Origin: Shewanella oneidensis MR-1
GTDB lineage: Bacteria > Pseudomonadota > Gammaproteobacteria > Enterobacterales > Shewanellaceae
Reading direction: 5' to 3'
Assembly: GCF_000146165.2 (NCBI RefSeq)
Contig: NC_004347.2
Coordinates: 868,001 to 932,000 of the forward strand
Length of the DNA stretch: 64,000 bases
A program made the position numbers and the translations under genes. This document shows, in pieces, positions 9,199 to 20,059 of this stretch. The first letter of the stretch is position 1. Every line of letters starts with the position of its first letter. The notes below the pieces were generated by a model. The model worked only from the letters and a program-made list of their open reading frames with translations. It did not search any database and was not told where the DNA came from.

Positions 9199-11888
9199 AG
9201 GGTTTCCTGCTGCAAACTGGCGATTAGCGGTCTGCGGGTTTGCCAGTAAAGCGGTAAGAGCACGGCTAAGGTACAAGTCACTAGTGCGATAAGGATGGCT
9301 TTGGTATAAGCAAACCAGTCCCAGATCATTGGGATGGTCCAACCAAAGGCTTGCAGGGTGATTTTATCGATTAATAAATACCCCAGCAGAGCGCCCGTAG
9401 GCATCGCAATCAGGCAAGTGATTACCACAACCAGTAGCATTTGGCTAAATACCATAGTACGAAGTTTACTGCGACTCACCCCTAGGGAATAAAGCCGTGC
9501 CAGTGGCGCTTGCCGTGCTTGAGTTAACATTAAGCAGGCGCTAAATAGCCCAATGGCGGCCACCAGCAAGGTTAAACTATTGAGCACTAACGTGATTGAA
9601 AAAGTGCGTTTAAACATAGCAATGGCTTGGGCCTTTATGTTGGCTTGGCTATAAATTTGCGCCTGAGCCAACTCCAGCTCTGTGGCGAGCTGCATTTGCA
9701 GTTCATCCAGTTCGGCTTCACTGCGCTTGCCGTTCGTGGGTATTGGTTGAGTTAGCACCGATGAGGATGATTTATTAGCTTGTCCCAGAGGATAAAAACT
9801 GGCCGCAAGGCTAATGGGTAACAGTGGCAGTTGTGCCTGTTGCCACAGTTGATGGCTAATAATGAGCTCATTGCGGGTATTACCATGATCGTAATAAATA
9901 CCTGCGATAACCACTTGGTTATTGGTGGTTTTATCGAGCACGTTTAAAGTGACTTTATCGCCCAGCATCAACTGATACTTAATCGCCATTGGTTCACTCA
10001 CCAAGACAAATTGTCCGCCAAAATAGCGTTGCCATAGGTCAGGTAAACTGTCCTTGAGTGTACTTGTGTACTTGATTGACTCATCATCACGGCTGATAAG
10101 ATTCACGGGGATCGTTTGAGGCGTTGGGCCTTGGATCGATATCTCTGCATCGACTTGCCATTGTTGATATAGGCCGCTGACACGAGGATCTTGGCTTAAT
10201 TTATCTCGTACATCAGCCATACGGTTAGCACTGGGGCGCAGGTATAAATCGGCATGTAAGCGGGTTTCTAACCAACTTCTTAGGGTTTGCTCAAAGCTGC
10301 CCACTAGGGTATTCATCGCCACATTTGCGCTTAATGCCAGCAAAATGGCCATCATCGCAAGGGAAAGTGGCGCGATAAGCTCGCGGGTTTCGGCGAGCAA
10401 ATAGTGCTTAAGCCCAGGGCGAGTGAAGGGGAGCAGTAAGCTTACTCCCCAATGCAATACTTGGGGCAACAGCAGAGGAATCGCGACCGTCACTATGCCT
10501 AGTAATATCAAACTGGTGTTGTAACTTTGGCTGAAGGGAAACAGTATCGCCGCGAGTACGAGTAACCCACAGGCTAAGATAAATTGCCGCTGGTGGGTTT
10601 GGTTGTGGGCCTTAGTTTGTTGATAACGGTTAGCGCCTTGGGCAAGGGATTGGCGCGTAAGATCAAAATATAAGGGCAAGCAAGCGGCAAGCGCTGCCAC
10701 TAAGGTGAGCGCGATCGCCTGTGCTAACCAATGCCATTGCCAAATGCCCGGCAGCAAGTGGGCACCGTAGAGCTGTTCTAACGTCATGGCAACCATAGGT
10801 TGTAACCAATGGCTGAGTTGTAAGCCTAAAATAAACCCAATGACCGATCCTAAGATAACCAAAAATAGTAATTCGGCGAGCAGGGCAAGCATCACGTCGA
10901 GTCGTTTTAGCCCCTGTTGCAGCAGTTGAATCAGCAAACGTTGGCGTTTCATCAGGCTGTAACGCACGCCGTTATAGGCAATAAATAGCCCAACCACAAA
11001 GGCTAACATGCTCATCGCATTGAGATTTAAATGAAAACTGCGGGTAAGCGCCATTAAGGCTTGCCCTTGATCCTGCTGACTGTAGTTGGCGAGATCTGGG
11101 GTGATACCTAAGGTGTCGAGCCGTTGTTTTAACGCGGCTAGCTTATCCCTATCGCTAAATAGGGCGATATAACTGAGTTTGCCCTGCATCCCAAGTAAGT
11201 TTTGGGCGAGGGAAATATCGGTCAAGATGGCGCTGCCAAGTCCCCAACTATCATCGACACGGATCACTTTTAGGGTAGATGGGGCTATGGATTGGGCTAG
11301 GCTGAGCTGGCCATTGGGGGCGATTTTACTGGCCAGACTGTCACTCATCACCACCACAGGCTCACCGCTCATTAGGGCTGCAAGGGGCAGATCTCCCATG
11401 GAGACAGCAGAATTAGCCGTTGCCTTGCTATTTGAGGATGGTGAAGTGTTTTTTGAGGTTAATGTGGCGGTCAATGCCGCGACAATATCGCTGCCTTCAA
11501 TTTGCCAATACTGGCCGTTTTGGCCAGCAACTCTGCCACTGACTACCGCAAGACTTTGGCTAATCCCAGCCTGTCTTAAACTGAAATACACCGATTCATC
11601 GAGATTATCTTGGCCAACGGGTGAGGTCAGCAGTACATCGGCCCGCTGACTTAATAGCTCTGTGGCTTCACTATAGCTACGAATCGCATTATCGTTGGTG
11701 GCTTTTACCCCGATGAGCAGCGTCACGGCGAGGGCGATTCCGAGTAAAATCGCCCCAGCCTGCAATGGCGCGTGGCGATAATGGGCGAAAAATACCTTGA
11801 GTACCCAAGTAATACGCAGCCATTGTCCATTCTTGCTTAAGTGGTGGTATGGATTGGCTTTATGTCCTAGCAGTGCGTTATTCATCAT
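9195..11888 (-). CDS. ABC transporter permease, fused double FtsX type (AttF/AttG-like)
   Basis: This is an 897-residue permease of the FtsX/LolCE/MacB class. It has one N-terminal membrane helix (near residues 35-55), a large extracytoplasmic domain, a bundle of helices around residues 290-420 containing the first FtsX domain, further helices around 435-540, a second large soluble part, and a C-terminal FtsX domain with three or four helices (about 765-890). Two permease units in one chain removes the need for separate AttF and AttG subunits. It lies one base after the ATPase gene and overlaps the lipoprotein gene, so the three are a transcription and assembly unit. Confidence 0.8.
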   Translation of the reverse strand: MMNNALLGHKANPYHHLSKNGQWLRITWVLKVFFAHYRHAPLQAGAILLGIALAVTLLIGVKATNDNAIRSYSEATELLSQRADVLLTSPVGQDNLDESVYFSLRQAGISQSLAVVSGRVAGQNGQYWQIEGSDIVAALTATLTSKNTSPSSNSKATANSAVSMGDLPLAALMSGEPVVVMSDSLASKIAPNGQLSLAQSIAPSTLKVIRVDDSWGLGSAILTDISLAQNLLGMQGKLSYIALFSDRDKLAALKQRLDTLGITPDLANYSQQDQGQALMALTRSFHLNLNAMSMLAFVVGLFIAYNGVRYSLMKRQRLLIQLLQQGLKRLDVMLALLAELLFLVILGSVIGFILGLQLSHWLQPMVAMTLEQLYGAHLLPGIWQWHWLAQAIALTLVAALAACLPLYFDLTRQSLAQGANRYQQTKAHNQTHQRQFILACGLLVLAAILFPFSQSYNTSLILLGIVTVAIPLLLPQVLHWGVSLLLPFTRPGLKHYLLAETRELIAPLSLAMMAILLALSANVAMNTLVGSFEQTLRSWLETRLHADLYLRPSANRMADVRDKLSQDPRVSGLYQQWQVDAEISIQGPTPQTIPVNLISRDDESIKYTSTLKDSLPDLWQRYFGGQFVLVSEPMAIKYQLMLGDKVTLNVLDKTTNNQVVIAGIYYDHGNTRNELIISHQLWQQAQLPLLPISLAASFYPLGQANKSSSSVLTQPIPTNGKRSEAELDELQMQLATELELAQAQIYSQANIKAQAIAMFKRTFSITLVLNSLTLLVAAIGLFSACLMLTQARQAPLARLYSLGVSRSKLRTMVFSQMLLVVVITCLIAMPTGALLGYLLIDKITLQAFGWTIPMIWDWFAYTKAILIALVTCTLAVLLPLYWQTRRPLIASLQQETL

Positions 11889-11889
11889 G

Positions 11890-12561
11890 CTAGCCAGAGA
11901 TGGACACTGCGGCGTGGGACAGATGCCAGCGTTTGTTCATAAAGGCGGCGCACTCTTCGCTGTGGGTGACCATCAAAATGCTGGTTTGGCTCTCTTTGGC
12001 AAGTTCGCATAGTAGTGACATCACCTGTTTACCAGATTCGTCATCTAAGTTACCTGTGGGTTCGTCGGCCAGCAGTAAACTCGGATTGTGGGCTAATGCC
12101 CTGGCTATCGCGACCCGCTGTTGTTGTCCGCCGGAAAGTGCTTCAACCTGCCGATTTAACAATGCCGCTAACCCGAGCTTTTCCACCAAGTAATCGCACC
12201 AAGGATTCCAGCTATCACCGTTAAGGTACAGAGAAAAGCCGATATTATTTTTAACATTTAGCGGTGTCAGTAAATTAAATTGCTGGAATACTACGCCTAA
12301 ATGGGTACGCCTAAACTCACTCCATTGCCTATCTTGCCACTTGGTGGTGGATTGATGATTCAGCACTATCTGGCCACTGTCTACGGTTTCAAAGCCCGCA
12401 ATCAGATTCAGTAAAGTGCTTTTACCGCTGCCACTTGGGCCGGTGAGTGCGATAGTCTCCCCTTGATGCAAAGTTAAATCGACCGCTTGCAGCACAGTGT
12501 GGCGCTGCTCGCCGTCGCGAAAACTTTTACTCACTTGGATAAGCTTGGCGACTTCTGACAT
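11890..12561 (-). CDS. ABC transporter ATP-binding protein (LolD/AttE-like)
   Basis: This is a 223-residue ATPase that powers the downstream FtsX-type permease. Visible motifs are the Walker A (GPSGSGKST, about residues 40-48), the Q-loop in GVVFQQFNLL, the signature LSGGQQQRVAIARAL, the Walker B LLADEPTGNLD and the switch histidine in MVTHSEE. These are typical of the LolD/MacB ATPase branch, which works by mechanotransmission and does not normally carry substrate through the membrane. It is the first gene of the operon, with a perfect 20-bp palindrome 44-63 bases upstream of its start. Confidence 0.92.
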   Translation of the reverse strand: MSEVAKLIQVSKSFRDGEQRHTVLQAVDLTLHQGETIALTGPSGSGKSTLLNLIAGFETVDSGQIVLNHQSTTKWQDRQWSEFRRTHLGVVFQQFNLLTPLNVKNNIGFSLYLNGDSWNPWCDYLVEKLGLAALLNRQVEALSGGQQQRVAIARALAHNPSLLLADEPTGNLDDESGKQVMSLLCELAKESQTSILMVTHSEECAAFMNKRWHLSHAAVSISG

Positions 12562-12604
12562 TTATCCTTCCACTCTGGCGATATCTAATCTAGGCGACCG
12601 ACTA

Positions 12605-12624
12605 AAGATAAAACATTTTATCTT
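12605..12624. promoter_or_regulatory. 20-bp perfect palindrome upstream of the ABC operon
   Basis: AAGATAAAACATTTTATCTT is a perfect dyad with no mismatch, located 44-63 bases before the start of the ATPase gene. Its place, size and A/T-rich form fit a repressor operator. No regulator gene is adjacent, so the binding protein is unknown. Confidence 0.45.
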
Positions 12625-12828
12625 CTGATAGATACTGCTATTTGGTGCTTAAGGTTCACTTTGCATGGATTCAGACTTAGGTTTTATATTGTTTAAATTT
12701 TCTGTAATTGTGGTTTTGGACACGCATTCTGTGAGCAAATGGGCTTGAGCTATTGTGGTGTTTGTTGCATGCTGTGTGCCCTGTTAAGCGATAGCTGGCT
12801 ATCGTTTTAACAATCCGTTCGGATGAAG

Positions 12829-13054
12829 GTAGCAGGAGAGTGGGGAATTAACCCCACACCGACGAGGCAACTTTGTTGTTGGAAGCATTCCATAAACAAA
12901 GCACTCTTTCAGGTGCCGCAAGGCGTGGACTGTTACTGGACGAGCCTCTGGAGAGACTACCGATTGCATTAACTTGCAATAATAGGTGGCGCCGAAGGCG
13001 AAAGTGTCGCTGTGTTGTTAAGCGACGCGAAACGCTCAGGCAAAAGGACAGAGG
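12829..13054 (+). ncRNA. Tandem glycine riboswitch
   Basis: Two consecutive glycine aptamers are visible. In aptamer I, P1 is formed by GTAGCAG (12829-12835) and CTGTTAC (12930-12936), with the conserved AGGAGAG start. In aptamer II, P1 is CCTCTG (12945-12950) with CAGAGG (13049-13054); it shows GGAGAGAC, GCCGAAGGCGAAA and CTCAGGCAAAAGGAC, the hallmarks of the family. The linker is eight bases. The downstream gene is an AGCS-family symporter, the same arrangement as the classic Vibrio cholerae tandem switch. An ORF reading across this region is an artefact of the RNA sequence. Confidence 0.93.
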
Positions 13055-13079
13055 AGAGGATGACTGCACAGTCTCTGTC
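13047..13079 (+). promoter_or_regulatory. Candidate expression platform hairpin of the glycine riboswitch
   Basis: GACAGAG (13047-13053) can pair with CTCTGTC (13073-13079), with an inner GACT/AGTC extension, followed by GTTTGTCTTTG. The 5' arm shares 13049-13053 with the P1 stem of aptamer II, so the two structures exclude each other. If the hairpin is a terminator, glycine binding would favour readthrough. The run of T is weak, so the mechanism is uncertain. Confidence 0.5.
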
Positions 13080-13215
13080 GTTTGTCTTTGTGGGCTATTT
13101 TCCTGCCGTTATTGGCTGGGGAGATGGTATTTCTTTAGGCTGACAGCGTTGTGTCACAGCCATTTCTTTTCCTCCTCCCTTATTAATTTAAGTTGTTTAA
13201 TAATTGAGGAATATC

Positions 13216-14574
13216 ATGAATTTTCAAGCCTTGCTCAGCAGCCTAAATGGTATTGTCTGGGGTCCTATCACACTTTGTTTGTTAGTTGGCACAGGGGTTT
13301 ATCTCACTACGCGACTAAAGCTTATCCAAGTTTTTCGTCTGCCAATGGCGCTTAGCCTATTGTTTAAACCCGCTAAGGGGCATGGGGATCTATCTTCCTT
13401 TGCCGCGCTTTGTACTGCATTGTCTGCCACCATAGGTACGGGCAACATTGTTGGGGTCGCAACGGCGATTAAGATGGGCGGTCCTGGCGCCTTATTTTGG
13501 ATGTGGCTTGCCGCCTTCTTTGGTATGGCGACCAAGTATGCCGAGTGTATGTTGGCGGTAAAATACCGCACCACGGATGCGCGTGGACAGATTGCCGGTG
13601 GCCCGATGTATTACATCGAGCGTGGCCTCGGTTTGCGTTGGATGGCGAAGTTATTTGCGCTGTTTGGCGTGGGAGTAGCGTTTTTCGGTATTGGGACTTT
13701 TGCCCAAGTGAATGCGATAAGTGATGCCTTAACCATTGCTTTTGATGTACCAACATGGACGACTGCCCTAGTGCTAACCCTGCTGGTGGCGGCTGTGACC
13801 TTAGGTGGGGTTAAGCGTATTTCTAATGTGGCGCAAAAGTTAGTACCGGCGATGTCAATTGGTTATGTGTTGGCCTGTGTGTGGATTTTATTGGGGTTTG
13901 CCGAAGCGATTTTACCTGCGTTGCAATTAGTGGTGGAGTCGGCCTTTACGCCTGTGTCTGCGGCGGGGGGATTTTTGGGGGCGACCGTGGCGCAAGCGAT
14001 TCAAATGGGGATTGCCCGCGGGGTCTTCTCGAATGAGTCTGGCTTAGGCAGCGCCCCCATTGCTGCCGCGGCAGCTAAAACTAATGAACCCGTCGAGCAG
14101 GGCTTGGTGAGCATGACGGGGACCTTTTTTGACACCATTATCATCTGCACTATGACGGGGCTAGTGCTCATCATCACTGGCGTATGGAGCGGTGACACCG
14201 CAGGTGCGGCAATGACCAGTGCGGCGTTTAGCTTAGGTGGCTCCGCGGCCATCGGCCAGTATTTAGTCACGATCGCCTTAGTCTGCTTTGCGTTTACGAC
14301 GATTTTAGGCTGGCACTACTATGGGGAGCGTTGCTGGTACTATTTAGTGGGCGAGCGAGGGTTGCGTGCCTATCAAATCGTGTTTTTAGGCCTGATTGCT
14401 GGTGGAGCATTTATTAAGCTCGATGTCATTTGGTTACTGGCCGACACGGTGAATGGCTTAATGGCTATACCGAACTTAATTGCAATTATTGGATTGCGGC
14501 ACATCATTATTGCTGAAACGCAAAGCTATTTTGTTCGAACATTCACAAACAGTACACTAAACCCTATTTATTAA
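13216..14574 (+). CDS. AGCS-family amino-acid:Na+/H+ symporter (alanine/glycine)
   Basis: This is a 452-residue inner-membrane symporter of the alanine or glycine:cation symporter family. The signature region is clear: TGNIVGVATAIKMGGPGALF at about residues 80-100, followed by WMWLAAFFGMATKYAECML. About ten membrane segments are visible, and NESGLGSAPIAAAAAKT is another conserved stretch. A TTG at 13204 opens the frame, but the ATG at 13216 has GAGGA six to ten bases before it, so I use that. The glycine riboswitch just upstream strongly suggests glycine as a substrate or inducer. Confidence 0.92.
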   Translation: MNFQALLSSLNGIVWGPITLCLLVGTGVYLTTRLKLIQVFRLPMALSLLFKPAKGHGDLSSFAALCTALSATIGTGNIVGVATAIKMGGPGALFWMWLAAFFGMATKYAECMLAVKYRTTDARGQIAGGPMYYIERGLGLRWMAKLFALFGVGVAFFGIGTFAQVNAISDALTIAFDVPTWTTALVLTLLVAAVTLGGVKRISNVAQKLVPAMSIGYVLACVWILLGFAEAILPALQLVVESAFTPVSAAGGFLGATVAQAIQMGIARGVFSNESGLGSAPIAAAAAKTNEPVEQGLVSMTGTFFDTIIICTMTGLVLIITGVWSGDTAGAAMTSAAFSLGGSAAIGQYLVTIALVCFAFTTILGWHYYGERCWYYLVGERGLRAYQIVFLGLIAGGAFIKLDVIWLLADTVNGLMAIPNLIAIIGLRHIIIAETQSYFVRTFTNSTLNPIY

Positions 14575-14700
14575 CGTTTTTAAAACAATATATTAGTTGA
14601 CACTGTTTTAACTTTAAGATTGTCGCCACCGAGTTCTTCGTTTACTTTATAAGAGCACCCCAAATTAGGGGGGTTAAAACGGGGACTTTGAGGCGAAGCC

Positions 14701-17700
14701 ATGGATAAAAGTAAACTTCGTACTTTCCGCAGCAAGATCCTATCCCATATAGCGCTGCCATTGATTTTAATCATGGCTACCGTTTATGGGATTACTTCTT
14801 GGTTTAATTACCTTTCTATTGAGAAACGGCTTTATGAGAATCTGGCTCAAGAGTCTTCTCATTCTGCCTCTCGTTTACAATTTTTGCTCGAACATGCTCA
14901 GGCGAACACTCAAGGGCTTTCTGATTTTATTGGCTTGTTAGCCGATAAGGATGATATTAACAATCCTGAAAAACTGAAAACGGTGCTAACAAATCGCATC
15001 CAACGTAACCCTGATTTTTTTGGCTCAGCCATTGCGTTTAAACCCAATACCTTTCCCAATAAAAAACTTTTTTCTCCCTATGTATACCGAAGTGGGAGCG
15101 GTTTTAATTACTTAGATATTGGCGCTGATGGGTATGACTACACCGATGGTAATTGGGATTGGTGGTCAAAAGCCATTAACCAAGTGGGGGGCTACTGGTC
15201 TAAAGCCTATTTCGACGAGGGCGCAGGTAATGTGTTAATGATCACTTATGCTGTGCCCTTTGGCGTTCAGCCGGATTATTTTGGGGTCACAACTGTCGAT
15301 TTAGCCTTAGATAGATTACCTGAGCAATTGGGTATTGCACCTAGTCGATTAGTGGTATTGGATGACCAAGGCAGGCTTATCTTCCATAGTGATAAAGAAA
15401 AGGTCTTGGCAGCATCTTCTTCTGGATGGTTGGATAAACAGAACATCAAGAATATTGCCTTTGCAACCCTATTAAATGATGGACAGGCTGGGCAAGCTAG
15501 TTTTGTTGATGATAAAGGTACTGTTTATCTTGCCAGCGTTGCAGAGGTGGCGAAGCTAAAATGGCGTGTAGTTGTGATGGTGCCGAAGCACGAGTTGTTT
15601 GCTTCTCTGCTGGACGATATCGCCTCTGCAATCCTCAACTTAAGCTTGTTAACCTTACTGCTATTACTGACCTGTTATATCGCGGCTAAACGTTTAACCC
15701 GTCCACTCGAAGCGCTCGAATCCGGTATTTTGGCCTTCGGTCAAGGTAAGGCCCAAGAGTTAACCATCCCTAAAGGCGCCGTCAGCGAGATTGTGACCTT
15801 AAGCGAAACCTTTAACCAAATGGCAGCGCTGCTTGCTGAACGTGAACAAGCGATTTTAGATTCCCGCGGTAACCGCTTCGCTCGCCTAATTGATGGCATG
15901 AGTGATAAGTCCTTCTACTGTTCGCTTGACCCAGATGGGCAACTTGCACAGGTGAGTGAAGGGGTTACAAAAGTATTGGGAATACCGCCTGAATTACTTA
16001 AGCGCAAATATCAAAGGCTGTTTTCGGCTAACCCCCTTAACGAGAAAAACTGGGAATATACCGATCTCGCGCTCAAAGGGCAGAATGTGCCTCCCCACCA
16101 AATTGAGTTAGTGGATGCCAAAGGGCAAGCGAGGAGGCTGGATGTTTTTATGCAGCCTTTAGTGTCAGACACTGGCGAATTAATGTCGGTGGAAATGCTA
16201 TTTACCGATGTGACTGAACAGTTTTCTGCTGCCGCTTGGTCTAACGCTGTGCTTGAGGCCGCGCCTGAAGCCATGTTGATTGTTGATCAGAATGGTCAAA
16301 TAGTCTTTAGTAATAGCCGCTGCCAACAGCTCTTTGGTTATGATGCGAAAGCCATGTTGGCGTTGCAAATTGAAACCTTGCTACCTGAAGAATTAAGGCA
16401 TCTACATACGGGGGAAAGGCTAGACTTTCTGCGTGAAGGGCGTGATAGGCCAATGGCAAGTGCGCGCCATGTGCGCGCACTTAAATCTGATGGCGGTGAA
16501 TTCGTTGCCGAAATTGCCTTGAGCATTTTACCGAGTGATTTTGATGGTCGTCGCCAAGTGGCTGCTTCGATTCGTGATATGACCCAAAAAATAATGGTTG
16601 AACAAAAGATCCGTGATAGTGAATTACGTTTTCGAGGTCTTGTCACCAATATTCCTGGTGCGGTATACCGTACTCGCATTGGCGAGGTGTGGGTCATTGA
16701 ATATGTTAGCGACAACATTGCGGAGATCACTGGCTATGCGGCCAGCCAGTTTATTGAAAATCGTCAACGGACGTTTACTTCACTGATATTGGAAGATGAT
16801 CGCGCACTGTGCAACCAGCATATCGAAAGAGCACTGGCACAGCAGGAAACCTTTGAAGTCGAATATCGTATCCGTCATCGCGATGGCAGTATTCGCTGGG
16901 TGCACGAAAAGGGTAAGGCTAGTTATTCTGAAGAAGGGTTACCTTTGTGGTTCGATGGCAGTATTGACGACGTTACTGAAAGTAAATTAGCCATTGATGA
17001 GATTGAAGCCTCAAGACAGCAATTAACCAATATCACTGAATCCATCCCTTGTACTGTGTATCAGTTGCGTTGGGTTTCACCAACTGATCGCAGCTTTACC
17101 TTCCTATCGGGCGCCGCATTGGCAATGCTTGGGTTACACCGTGAAGAGCTGTTGCGTGACTTTAATATTATTGCTGAGCGGATTTTTGATGAAGAGCGTC
17201 CTGAAGTCATAAGCGCACTCGCGGGCAAGAGCGATGATCAATTGCGATGGATCCGCGAGTTTCGTTATCGCCATCCTAATGGTGGTATTCGGTGGATGGA
17301 AGCGGGTGCCAGTGGGCATTATGCCGATGACGGATCCATCATCTGGAACGGCTATGTGATGGATGTGACTGAGCGAAAATCAATTGAAGAAGAGCTTGCA
17401 GTAAGTGAAGCCCACTTCAAGGCGCTATTTGATGGTGCAACCATTGGTATCGTCAATGTCGATATTAAGGGACTTATCCTCGATTGTAATTACCAATTCT
17501 GTGAAGATATGGGACTTAGCCGCGATGAATTACGGAGCACGCCTATCTTTGACGTGTTGAGTGCGCAGGATAAAGACGTTGCAAAAGCACAATTTAAGGA
17601 GCTTGTTGAAGGCAAAATTGATCATTACCGAGGCGAGAGAAGTTTTGTTCGCCCCTCTGGTGAGCCTTTATGGATGACGGTTAACGTTTCAACCTTGTTG

Positions 17701-19998
17701 GACAGCCAGAACCAGTTTGAATCAGCAGTGGTGAGTATGGTCGATATGACTGAATTAAAACTGCTTTCAGATGAATTGCTTGTCGCTAAAGACGAGGCAG
17801 ATGCAGCCAGTAAAGCCAAGGGCGACTTCCTCGCGAATATGTCCCATGAAATTCGTACGCCGATGAATGCCATTATTGGTATGTCGCAGCTTTGTTTACA
17901 AACGCAACTCGATAAGAAGCAGAAAAATTATCTCGAAAAAATTGAGCGTGCGTCTCAATCTTTACTGTCAATTATTAATGATATTCTTGATTTTTCTAAG
18001 ATTGAAGCGGGCAAGCTTGATATCGAAAATGTGTCTTTCCAACTCGACACTATGCTTGAAGACTTAAGCGATATGTTCTCCGAAAGGGCGGCGCAAAAGC
18101 AGATCGAATTGTTGTTTGCTGTTGCGCCCAATGTTCCTCGCCATTTATTAGGGGATCCGCTGCGATTGGGGCAAGTGCTGATTAACCTGATGAATAACGC
18201 GATCAAATTTACCGAGCGTGGGGAGGTGCTACTGTCTCTGAGCTTGGTCGAGCAGCAAAACGATGACGTCGTGTTACGTTTTAGTGTGCGGGATAGTGGT
18301 ATTGGGCTAACTCAAGAGCAACAATCCAAACTGTTTAAGTCCTTTACTCAAGCCGACACTTCTACCACCCGTAAATATGGTGGCACAGGGCTTGGACTTG
18401 CCATTTCTAAACAATTGGTCGAATTAATGGGCGGCAGCATTGGCGTCGAAAGCCAACTCGGTCATGGCAGTACTTTCTTTTTCACCGTTAAATTATGCAT
18501 CTCCAGTGGTCAAAAACTTTTTGTAGGACAAGAGCTTGATGGTATGTCCATATTGGTTGCCGATGATAATGCCACCGCAAGGGACATTATGCGCACCACG
18601 TTGGAGAGTATGGGCTTTAACGTAGATACAGTGCGTTCTGGCGACGAGGCAATTATGCGTTGTAGCCAGCAAGAATATGCTGTGGCATTGATTGACTGGA
18701 AAATGCCGAATCTTGACGGGATTGAAACTGCAAAACAAATTAAGCAACAAACAAAAAATGCCCCGCGGATCTTGATGGTTTCAGCCCATGCCAATCAAGA
18801 TTTCTTAACTCAAATTGAGCAACTCGGCTTGGCAGGCTATATCAGCAAACCTATCAGTGCATCGAGATTACTTGACGGCATTATGAATGCCCTTGGTCGC
18901 TCAGGGATTCTTCCCGTTAGGCGCCATCAAGACAATATTGCGCCTGAGTTATTATTGCCCCTTAAAGGTAAGCGTATTCTGTTAGTCGAAGATAACGAAA
19001 TGAACCTTGAGGTGGCTACTGAGTTTTTAGAGCAAGTGGGGATTATTTTATCCATTGCGACCAACGGTCAAATTGCGTTGGATAAATTAGCTCAGCAGAG
19101 TTTTGATTTGGTGTTGATGGATTGCCAAATGCCTGTGATGGATGGGTATCAGGCGACGAAAGCAATTAGACAAAGGCCCGAGTTGGCGCAATTGCCCGTG
19201 ATAGCTATGACCGCCAATGCTATGGCGGGCGATAAGGAAATGTGTTTAAGAGCTGGGATGAATGATCACATTGCCAAGCCAATTGAGGTCAACTTACTGT
19301 ATCAAACCCTATTGAAATATTTAGGCGCCCCAGTACCGTCTCTGGAGAATGCAGAGTTTGTTGTCAATGAATCACTTAACCCGCTTAATCTTGATGTGGA
19401 GTCAGTGGTTAAATGGCCTGAGCACCCAGAGCTTGATATCGATAGAGGCTTACAGTTAGTGCAAAACTCGAAGCGTCTCTACCAACGGATCTTTGATCGT
19501 TTTGCAACCAGTCAACGTAACGTTGTTGATCAGATCAACAAGGCACTTGCCAGCAATAAGCGTGAAGATGCGGTGCGGATGGCGCATACCCTTAAGGGGC
19601 TGGCGGGCAATCTCAGTTCTTCAAAGCTTGCGGAGTTGGCGCGGCAACTGGAGCTCCATTTAAGTGAAAATGCTGACTACCAAGTGGAGTTAGACCAAAT
19701 CCAAATTTTAGTCGCATCAATATGTGAAGCGATAGAAAAGGCCAAACCTCAGTTTGAGGAAACAAGTACGTCAACGGCAGAGCATTTACCGAAAGATGCC
19801 TTGATTGCTGCCTTAAAGCAATTACGCCAAAGCTTAGAAGATGCTGATTCAGATGCAGTAACGCAAATGGATGCACTTAAACCCCAAATGAGTGCTCTGT
19901 TATGGCAGCAGCTTAGCCCTGCGCTAACGATGATTAACCAATATCAATTCGATGAAGCCGTCGATTTGATTGATGAAGTGCTTGCTAAGTTAACGTAG
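14701..19998 (+). CDS. Hybrid sensor histidine kinase: dCache-HAMP-5xPAS-HisKA-HATPase-2xREC-Hpt
   Basis: This 1765-residue membrane kinase has a helix at residues 14-36, an extracytoplasmic dCache-like domain to about 300, a second helix near 303-325 and a HAMP region. Five PAS-like units begin near residues 393, 515, 638, 768 and 902. The dimerisation domain has the phosphoacceptor His1049 ([13 protein letters not shown]). The ATPase domain shows the N box, DSGIGL and [10 protein letters not shown]. Two receiver domains have acceptor Asp1332 (ALIDWKMP) and Asp1474 (LMDCQMP), and an Hpt domain has His1629 (AHTLKGLAG). A full phosphorelay can therefore run within one chain. The next gene, an HD-GYP response regulator, is 61 bases away and is the likely output partner. 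Confidence 0.93.
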   Translation: MDKSKLRTFRSKILSHIALPLILIMATVYGITSWFNYLSIEKRLYENLAQESSHSASRLQFLLEHAQANTQGLSDFIGLLADKDDINNPEKLKTVLTNRIQRNPDFFGSAIAFKPNTFPNKKLFSPYVYRSGSGFNYLDIGADGYDYTDGNWDWWSKAINQVGGYWSKAYFDEGAGNVLMITYAVPFGVQPDYFGVTTVDLALDRLPEQLGIAPSRLVVLDDQGRLIFHSDKEKVLAASSSGWLDKQNIKNIAFATLLNDGQAGQASFVDDKGTVYLASVAEVAKLKWRVVVMVPKHELFASLLDDIASAILNLSLLTLLLLLTCYIAAKRLTRPLEALESGILAFGQGKAQELTIPKGAVSEIVTLSETFNQMAALLAEREQAILDSRGNRFARLIDGMSDKSFYCSLDPDGQLAQVSEGVTKVLGIPPELLKRKYQRLFSANPLNEKNWEYTDLALKGQNVPPHQIELVDAKGQARRLDVFMQPLVSDTGELMSVEMLFTDVTEQFSAAAWSNAVLEAAPEAMLIVDQNGQIVFSNSRCQQLFGYDAKAMLALQIETLLPEELRHLHTGERLDFLREGRDRPMASARHVRALKSDGGEFVAEIALSILPSDFDGRRQVAASIRDMTQKIMVEQKIRDSELRFRGLVTNIPGAVYRTRIGEVWVIEYVSDNIAEITGYAASQFIENRQRTFTSLILEDDRALCNQHIERALAQQETFEVEYRIRHRDGSIRWVHEKGKASYSEEGLPLWFDGSIDDVTESKLAIDEIEASRQQLTNITESIPCTVYQLRWVSPTDRSFTFLSGAALAMLGLHREELLRDFNIIAERIFDEERPEVISALAGKSDDQLRWIREFRYRHPNGGIRWMEAGASGHYADDGSIIWNGYVMDVTERKSIEEELAVSEAHFKALFDGATIGIVNVDIKGLILDCNYQFCEDMGLSRDELRSTPIFDVLSAQDKDVAKAQFKELVEGKIDHYRGERSFVRPSGEPLWMTVNVSTLLDSQNQFESAVVSMVDMTELKLLSDELLVAKDEADAASKAKGDFLANMSHEIRTPMNAIIGMSQLCLQTQLDKKQKNYLEKIERASQSLLSIINDILDFSKIEAGKLDIENVSFQLDTMLEDLSDMFSERAAQKQIELLFAVAPNVPRHLLGDPLRLGQVLINLMNNAIKFTERGEVLLSLSLVEQQNDDVVLRFSVRDSGIGLTQEQQSKLFKSFTQADTSTTRKYGGTGLGLAISKQLVELMGGSIGVESQLGHGSTFFFTVKLCISSGQKLFVGQELDGMSILVADDNATARDIMRTTLESMGFNVDTVRSGDEAIMRCSQQEYAVALIDWKMPNLDGIETAKQIKQQTKNAPRILMVSAHANQDFLTQIEQLGLAGYISKPISASRLLDGIMNALGRSGILPVRRHQDNIAPELLLPLKGKRILLVEDNEMNLEVATEFLEQVGIILSIATNGQIALDKLAQQSFDLVLMDCQMPVMDGYQATKAIRQRPELAQLPVIAMTANAMAGDKEMCLRAGMNDHIAKPIEVNLLYQTLLKYLGAPVPSLENAEFVVNESLNPLNLDVESVVKWPEHPELDIDRGLQLVQNSKRLYQRIFDRFATSQRNVVDQINKALASNKREDAVRMAHTLKGLAGNLSSSKLAELARQLELHLSENADYQVELDQIQILVASICEAIEKAKPQFEETSTSTAEHLPKDALIAALKQLRQSLEDADSDAVTQMDALKPQMSALLWQQLSPALTMINQYQFDEAVDLIDEVLAKLT

Positions 19999-20059
19999 AA
20001 GCGGTCAATCAAGCGCTGTATTGACTATTGATAAAGCCACAGGAAAGGTGAACGTGTTG

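Noticed and set aside
11179..11649. 156-codon rightward frame inside the permease gene
   Set aside because: Antisense shadow of a strong FtsX-type permease.
12873..13355. 160-codon frame before the symporter gene
   Set aside because: It reads through the conserved glycine riboswitch sequence and has no family likeness; it is the RNA seen as a frame.
14654..14671. CACCCC...GGGGGGT hairpin before the hybrid kinase
   Set aside because: Short stem, no proper T-run; not convincing as a terminator.
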